Shown piece after piece: positions 61,201 through 64,000 of a stretch of DNA of 64,000 nucleotides. The notes beneath the pieces are model-generated. The model did no database searches and was not told the origin of the DNA. It saw nothing but the letters and a program-made list of their open reading frames with translations. Every line of letters starts with the position of its first letter. Position 1 is the first letter of the stretch. This DNA is from Enchytraeus crypticus. Its lineage: Eukaryota; Annelida; Clitellata; Enchytraeida; Enchytraeidae. The stretch spans positions 688,001-752,000 of the forward strand of contig CAJHZI010000697.1 in assembly GCA_905160935.1 (NCBI GenBank), in the 5' to 3' direction. The position numbers and the translations under genes are program-made.

Positions 61201-63506
61201 CCGATAAGTGTTATAAGACACAAACCCCGCCCACGACGACGTAGTTCATCCCCATCCCCATCATCAAGCCCTTCCTGTAGATCTGTGGATTCTTGCTGTT
61301 CAATACGTTCTCGTCATCACAATTCAGCGAGTGGTGAAGCTAGAAGAACCCTCTCAACAGACATAGAGACGGACGTTAACAGGTCGGATAAAACTGCTTT
61401 GTCGGAAAGAGAACTTGGAAGTGCATGGGTGCAGAAAGCTGAGGAAGAGTTCTGCAGGATGAGGAAGGGATTTGAAGAGGATGGAGATATCAAAGCTTTT
61501 AAGACACAGCATACAGTTGCATCTCGTCAGGATTTCTGCCATTCAACTTACAATCTTTATAAGTATGTTATAATTGTTAATGTAACAAACATAACGCTCA
61601 CACACAGGCCTACATATATCATACATGCACACACATACGCACACATATATACACATATATACGTAATATTATGTACATTTATATATATATATACAAGTAT
61701 ATATGTACATTGTATATGTATGAATATGTGTGTGTGCTTGTTTGTGTATAATTTTCACAAATCGCTAAATATTACGTCAGTTAGTTGCAATATAGTATAA
61801 AAGTCAAATATTGAAATTATTAAATTCAGTTTTTATGATGTGTGTTGAATCTAAAACCTTTGAATATAATACTCTAGTATGCTAATTATTTGCATCCCTG
61901 CACTATTTCATGCATAATTTTAAACTAAATTTTGCGTGTAAGAAGTTGCTATTAGTCTAATTTCAATATCCTCAGCGACTTCTTTTATCTGATTGAAGAA
62001 TATAATTTTATTTTTGAAAGAACGGCGCAATCAATATTGTAAATATGTTCAAGCTCATAGGAAATAATGCAACATGTAAGATCTGTAAAACCATTAAAAA
62101 GTGTATATTTCGTAGCGTTTGGTTACAAGATATAAATACATAATTTTCATTTATATTTATATAGTTCGCAGATGTTATCAAACTCTCAGAAAAGCCGGAA
62201 GCGGAAACACATGGACTCGCGTCCGCGTTCCTGGAATAGCGCCGTAGATGATGCCAATCAGTCAGGATTAGACAACGACACGGACGACGAAAGAAAAAGT
62301 GTCAGATCTAGAATTACTGCCAGTATAACGTCTCCACGTGGGAGCTTAAATCTGGAGCAGATTAACGGTGTAGGGATGGAATCTAATTATAATAATCATA
62401 TGACGGGCAGATCGAATGCTGATCAATTCCATGACAATCTCGAGAAATCTTTGAAAACATTCGACGCGGCTGGATCTGGAAACCAGTCAAAAATTAGCGA
62501 AGATGTGTTTGCCAAGATGGGATACAAGGCACCGTATGGTGTATTCAATCAGTCTTTAGCTCACGAGGCAGGGATTCTGGATCTGAAATCAGGCGGATCG
62601 TCTCCTTATGAACAATCATCTTCTTCGTCAAGTACTCAGGGATCTGAAGATCAAGCCACTGATTTGAGAACAAGAACCAAGACTTCCGGAGTTTCATCAC
62701 CAAAAAATCTGGATCATTGTTCGCCAACAACGTCTTCTCGTTCTAATCGCGATGATTTTGACCATATAATGCGAACAAAGCACAACAGATCTAGCGAAAA
62801 GGAGAGCTACCACCGCGATGAAATAAGAAATGAGTCGATGGGAAAGGAAGAAAAAGAATATTCCGTTATTTCTACTTCCTCGATAAGCTATGACGTCACT
62901 AGAAGGTACAGCATGACGTCACCGCCTCTACCCTCCTCCACGGGACTGGATTCATCCGGTTACTTTATAAGTCATCACCCGTTAGCCACGCCCCCTCACA
63001 TACGTCAGTTCCAGCAGCAGCATCACGTGATGCGCCTTCAGGCAGCCATGACTCATGCGCTGAACATACGACACCAACAAAATCTCTACACACCGAACTC
63101 ATCGCAATCCGGATCATTCCAGTTTGATCCCACAGGAATAGGACTTTTTACTTCCTACAAGGACCCGATGAGTCCGGGAGAAAGTGGGTTAGGAGATAGT
63201 CCCAGCAGTGGGGATCGTCGTAAACGCAGCAGGGTTTTTATTGACCCCCTCACCGAGATACCAAGACTGGAAAGGTGGTTCCAGGAAGACACTCATCCGT
63301 CAGCTTATATGATTGAACAGTACACCGAGGAACTGAATAGATCCGTATATAGACAGAGATTTCCAGTGCTAGAGCCAAAGAACGTACAGCTTTGGTTTAA
63401 GAATCATCGCGCTAAGGTAAAGCGACAGAAATTCGAATCGTCAGCCTCGGCGTCGATGCTTTCAAATGGAGGCTCGATGCTATCAGGTAGCGACTGCGGT
63501 CATTGA
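40804..63506 (+). CDS. dve: Compass-class homeobox transcription factor (Defective proventriculus/SATB-like)
   Basis: Nuclear DNA-binding regulator. Coding exons: 40804-40843, 46604-46822, 47712-47838, 59524-59623, 60913-61562, 62165-63506. Phases agree at all five junctions and sum to 825 codons plus TGA. Residues about 20-128 form the CMP/ULD oligomerisation domain ([51 protein letters not shown]), matching the SATB N-terminus block for block. Residues about 129-195 match the SATB CUT-like domain ([33 protein letters not shown]). A Ser/Arg/His-rich, low-complexity region follows. The homeodomain (about 730-803) has [11 protein letters not shown], so residue 50 is Lys, and ten extra residues between helices 2 and 3. 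No CUT repeat is seen, which favours Dve over SATB. The N-terminal exon is the least certain: it is open upstream to the acceptor before 40755. Exon 2 could alternatively start at 46631 in the same phase. Confidence 0.87.
41055..41300 (-). mobile_element. SINE2 (tRNA-derived), near full length
   Basis: The minus strand reads CTCAATAGCGCAATGGTTAG (A box), GGGCTCAAATCCCAGCC (B box), GATCTGAGAGTAAAATCTCG and GGACTGG. It ends in an AGTGATA/TATCACT hairpin around 41058-41095. In dve intron 1. Confidence 0.85.
41301..41838. other. dve intron, nothing recognised
   Basis: No exon or known repeat; one TAGGCCTA at 41786. Confidence 0.5.
41842..42087 (+). pseudogene. Non-LTR reverse transcriptase fragment (RTE/Jockey-like)
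   Basis: [31 protein letters not shown] and [14 protein letters not shown] are RT blocks including catalytic motif A. Truncated on both sides. Confidence 0.85.
42088..42800. other. dve intron, nothing recognised
   Basis: AT-rich sequence without recognisable features up to the (CT)n runs at 42809-42850 and 42969-42996. Confidence 0.5.
43010..43264 (-). pseudogene. hAT transposase C-terminal dimerisation domain fragment
   Basis: [40 protein letters not shown]: the hAT dimerisation signature. About 84 codons remain open; the catalytic and BED-finger parts are absent. Flanked by CT microsatellites. Confidence 0.9.
43310..43450. repeat. (AAGGCC)n hexanucleotide tract
   Basis: Inverted at its left edge (TTGGCCTTGGCCTTGATCAA then AAGGCCAAGGCC), otherwise direct hexamers with interruptions. 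Confidence 0.95.
43458..43858. repeat. Compound (CT)n/(TCTCTG)n microsatellite with an (AT)n core
   Basis: 400 bp of polypyrimidine with an AT block at 43760-43793. All open frames here on both strands are low-complexity artefacts. Confidence 0.98.
43859..44612. other. dve intron; one unrecognised small open frame
   Basis: At 44030-44278 an 82-codon plus frame starts in ideal context (GCCATGG) and contains [21 protein letters not shown] recognise no family, and nothing else supports a gene. Confidence 0.3.
44613..44742. repeat. (AT)n microsatellites
   Basis: Two AT blocks separated by about 50 bp. Confidence 0.95.
45030..45335. promoter_or_regulatory. GC- and CpG-rich island in dve intron
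   Basis: Clearly richer in G+C and CpG than all neighbours (CGCCGGCCAGGACCCAGGG, GACACGGGCGGAGGCC). GGGTCCTG and CAGGACCC form an inverted pair. No open frame or known repeat. It lies 1.3 kb upstream of the CMP exon, so an alternative promoter or enhancer is possible; this is inference. Confidence 0.35.
45592..45655. repeat. ~17-bp tandem repeat, about four copies
   Basis: GTTTCTCACTTAAAG and variants. Confidence 0.85.
46068..46440. repeat. Compound (AT)n microsatellite
   Basis: Four AT blocks, two of them flanked by an inverted word (CTGTTTGGTTTATG and CAAACCAAACGGCATA). Immediately upstream of dve exon 2. Confidence 0.95.
46848..46965. repeat. ~40-bp tandem repeat, three copies
   Basis: TTGAACTGATAGAGTAGCAA followed by T/A runs, three times. 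It begins 26 bp after the dve exon 2 donor and its unit resembles the sequence across that donor (GGTTTGAACTGATTGAGTAG). Confidence 0.9.
47366..47485 (-). mobile_element. SINE1 copy
   Basis: AAAAAGCTGGTAAAGCTAAG, CACTCGAAAGCGATGTCAG, GGCGAGCCCAGGTTTTGAA, ATCCGCGGTCGAGTATC. The far head is truncated at CCGACA. Confidence 0.92.
48055..48350 (+). mobile_element. (GA)n-tailed retroposon, 5'-truncated
   Basis: AATTAATCCATCTTACTG, GGGATTAACTTGTTGATC, GAACCTGCCACTTGGCAGTG, then an extended (GA)n tail to 48353. An ATT microsatellite lies at 47905-47950. Confidence 0.9.
48720..48895 (+). mobile_element. LINE family B 3' end
   Basis: Parallels 26272-26435: [25 protein letters not shown] in translation with in-frame stops, CATGGACCTGCCAGTAGGC and (GA)n. 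Confidence 0.8.
49430..49690 (+). mobile_element. LINE family C 3' end
   Basis: Upstream part translates as [12 protein letters not shown], a LINE C-terminal motif. Then CTTTGGACTGATTTTCTGG, TCTCAATAGTGCTCGATG, TAGCACTCTAATTGTTGTTG. Confidence 0.75.
49955..50200 (-). mobile_element. SINE2, near full length
   Basis: Minus strand: CTCAATAGCGCAATGGG (A box), GGTTTCGAATCCCAGCC (B box), GATCTGAGAGTAAAATC, GTTAGG-type tail and an AGTGAAATGATCAAC/GTTGATATC hairpin end. Confidence 0.88.
50201..51195. other. dve intron, nothing recognised
   Basis: Contains GCAGCTGT-rich sequence at 50310-50450 (several CAGCTG E-box words). No coding signal. Confidence 0.45.
51199..51296. repeat. (AT)n microsatellite
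   Basis: AT dinucleotides with one short interruption. Confidence 0.97.
51957..52020 (+). mobile_element. LINE family A tail
   Basis: ACGTCCCTGACATCATCCC, GGAAACGGACGTTAAACC and (TTA)n. Severely 5'-truncated. Confidence 0.9.
52118..52490 (-). mobile_element. (GA)n-tailed retroposon, near full length without GA run
   Basis: CTTCTTCAGTGCACTGCC, GATCAACAAGTTAATCCC, CTATAGCTTGGGAAAAAT, CCCTATTCTGCAGTGGTCC, CACACCCGAGCACAAC. Confidence 0.92.
52491..53370. other. dve intron with a poly-C tract
   Basis: Unassigned except for 25 consecutive C at 53156-53180, an unusually long mononucleotide run that may also vary through sequencing error. Confidence 0.6.
53375..53570 (-). mobile_element. SINE2, old copy
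   Basis: ATTACCAGTCC, CAGGATTTGATACTGTGACC, TTTAACTTACTATGATGTTACC and a reversed A-box region; diverged relative to 49955. Confidence 0.6.
53571..54575. other. dve intron, nothing recognised
   Basis: AT-rich; no exon or repeat recognised. Confidence 0.5.
54578..55000 (+). mobile_element. (GA)n-tailed retroposon, full length with internal 41-bp duplication
   Basis: Sense copy from CCCCGTGTTTGCTCGGG to GAACCTGCCACTCGGCAGTG, CACTGAA and (GA)n at 54981-54996. A 41-bp segment starting GCTGGGTGTCCG is repeated exactly at 54640-54680 and 54681-54721. Confidence 0.93.
55001..58140. other. dve intron, largely unique sequence
   Basis: No coding exon or known repeat recognised over about 3 kb. A less AT-rich stretch at 55140-55350 contains an inverted pair (AAGGGGCTGATG with CCAGCCCCTAT) and could be a conserved element; this is unsupported. 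Confidence 0.4.
58152..58300. repeat. (AT)n / TATACA microsatellite
   Basis: AT repeats interspersed with TACATA and ACAGTA words; Tyr-Ile open frames are artefacts. Confidence 0.95.
58930..59415 (+). mobile_element. Chimeric tRNA/5S rRNA SINE, with partial duplication
   Basis: At 58998: GCGGGATTTAGCGCAGTCGG (tRNA A-box-like), then CGAAGTTAAGC, GTCGAGCCCGGTTAGTAC and ATGGGTAACCACC, which closely match the A box and C box of 5S rRNA. A partial copy of the segment ACCGTGGAAGA to TTTGAATGAA precedes it at 58950-58990. The body has a ~150-bp insertion relative to the copy at 37310. Confidence 0.82.
59828..60062 (-). mobile_element. (GAT)n-tailed retroposon, near full length
   Basis: Plus strand TCATCATCATCAGC, ATAGACTTTTCCATTCGG, GTGCCTAGGCGCTCACC, GTCCTCGATGGTCTATTC, CCCGGACACAACACGGGAG. 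A 101-codon open frame across it is an artefact. Confidence 0.85.
60271..60385. repeat. 29-bp tandem repeat, about four copies
   Basis: Unit CTGCAATATTCTAGCGTTCC plus CGGACCATT. It lies between dve exons 4 and 5. Confidence 0.92.
61563..62164 (+). other. dve: Last intron of dve
   Basis: Donor GTATGT, acceptor ATATTTATATAG. Contains CACACA/TATATA-rich sequence at 61600-61735 and no other feature. The two-base carry (AA) is completed by T at 62165. Confidence 0.85.
62165..63506 (+). other. dve: Homeodomain exon of dve
   Basis: Terminal exon. It begins with a basic nuclear-localisation-like stretch (KSRKRKH), continues through Ser/Asp-rich linker and a His/Gln patch, and ends with homeodomain plus 23 residues. 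Helix 1 region IPRLERWFQ, helix 2 [11 protein letters not shown], insertion between LN and VQLWF of 15 residues where ordinary homeodomains have five, and recognition helix [14 protein letters not shown]. The single intact reading frame of 447 codons shows the gene is under selection. Confidence 0.9.
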
Positions 63507-63819
63507 TCCCGTCTAATTATAAACTACTGCATTTCTACACACGTTTGATACATTGACTGGAAGCGCATGGTTTGTTATAACTTATAAGTCAGCTTTAATT
63601 TCAACCGCTAAGTGTTCTAACATTCGCCCACGAGTAAATAACAGTGTCTTCTCTAAATGCTTGTTTAATGAAATCACATTTTACGACGTCGCATTTAATT
63701 AGTGGCATTCAGACTCAAATTAATTATTAACAAATTAATCTTCAGCAATTTGTAGTGACAGGCTCTGTTTAAGAGCGAAAAGTTGTTGGTCTTACAAGTG
63801 GTATTACTACTTTAGTAGT
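63507..63819 (+). other. dve: Putative dve 3' untranslated region or flank
   Basis: No further exon. No canonical AATAAA is visible in the window after the stop. Confidence 0.5.
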
Positions 63820-63985
63820 TTCTTTTGACGGGTTTTGTGCATTTTGGAATTTGCACCGTTTGGAATTCCGTTTGCTCATCGGCTTGAATGTGTCTCAATA
63901 CTGCTCGATGTTGTCATGAATGATACTAGCACTCTAATTGTTGTTATGTTATGTGTATGTTAGTAAATTCAATAGTTATCTACTA
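63820..63985 (+). mobile_element. LINE family C 3' end
   Basis: TTTTGGAATTTGCACCG, TCTCAATACTGCTCGATG, TAGCACTCTAATTGTTG. Lies about 320 bp after the dve stop. Confidence 0.75.
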
Positions 63986-64000
63986 AGAAAATAGTCTAGT

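Noticed and set aside
61600-61800. Continuation of dve exon 5 past 61562
   Set aside because: The frame stays open by chance through CACACA and TATATA repeats; GTATGT at 61563 gives the phase required by the homeodomain exon.
62450-62560. Possible CUT repeat or second homeodomain in the dve terminal exon ([12 protein letters not shown])
   Set aside because: Only a few residues resemble CUT; the SQ...SELL core and homeodomain helix 3 are absent.

Overview
The window is nuclear DNA of an invertebrate animal. It is AT-rich, has split genes with GT-AG introns, and is crowded with retroposons and microsatellites, so bacterial, viral and organellar origins are out. I cannot fix the phylum. The palindromic octamer TAGGCCTA occurs at least nine times, a habit I associate from memory with echinoderm and some other marine animal genomes, but this is weak evidence.

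Three protein-coding genes lie on the plus strand. (1) 1364-9225 holds the last ten exons of DNAJC11, a mitochondrial J-protein; its N-terminal J-domain exons lie left of the window. One intron uses a GC-AG junction. (2) 15119-19651 is a complete seven-exon HSD17B8 gene, a short-chain dehydrogenase of mitochondrial fatty-acid synthesis. (3) 40804-63506 is a six-coding-exon homeobox gene of the dve/SATB (compass) group: CMP/ULD domain, CUT-like domain, a low-complexity linker and a K50 homeodomain with a ten-residue insertion. Exon phases agree across every junction in all three genes, giving 338 codons, 252 codons and 825 codons. The genes show no functional link beyond common orientation; genes 1 and 2 both act in mitochondria.

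The rest, including 20-40 kb and the 11.7 kb intron of dve, is mobile DNA. I see three non-LTR retrotransposon groups: A, CR1/L2-like with an (ATT)n tail; B, RTE/Jockey-like with a purine-rich (GAA/GA)n tail; and C, with a GTTGTT tail. Their apparent short partners are a tRNA-derived SINE1 whose 3' tail matches LINE A, and a (GA)n-tailed repeat whose 3' tail matches LINE B. Other families are a second tRNA-derived SINE2, a chimeric tRNA/5S rRNA SINE, a (GAT)n-tailed repeat sharing its head with the (GA)n family, a 2.1 kb hAT-type element with TIRs and a near-perfect 8-bp target duplication, a hAT transposase scrap, and a 78-bp Tc1/mariner MITE.

The best second-look items are the two SINE-LINE partnerships, the fold-back 5' head of SINE1, the dve gene structure, the GC-AG intron, the tRNA/5S chimera, the hAT element and a GC-rich island upstream of the CMP exons. 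I found no CRISPR array, operon or defence system; no wholly new kind of system is evident.
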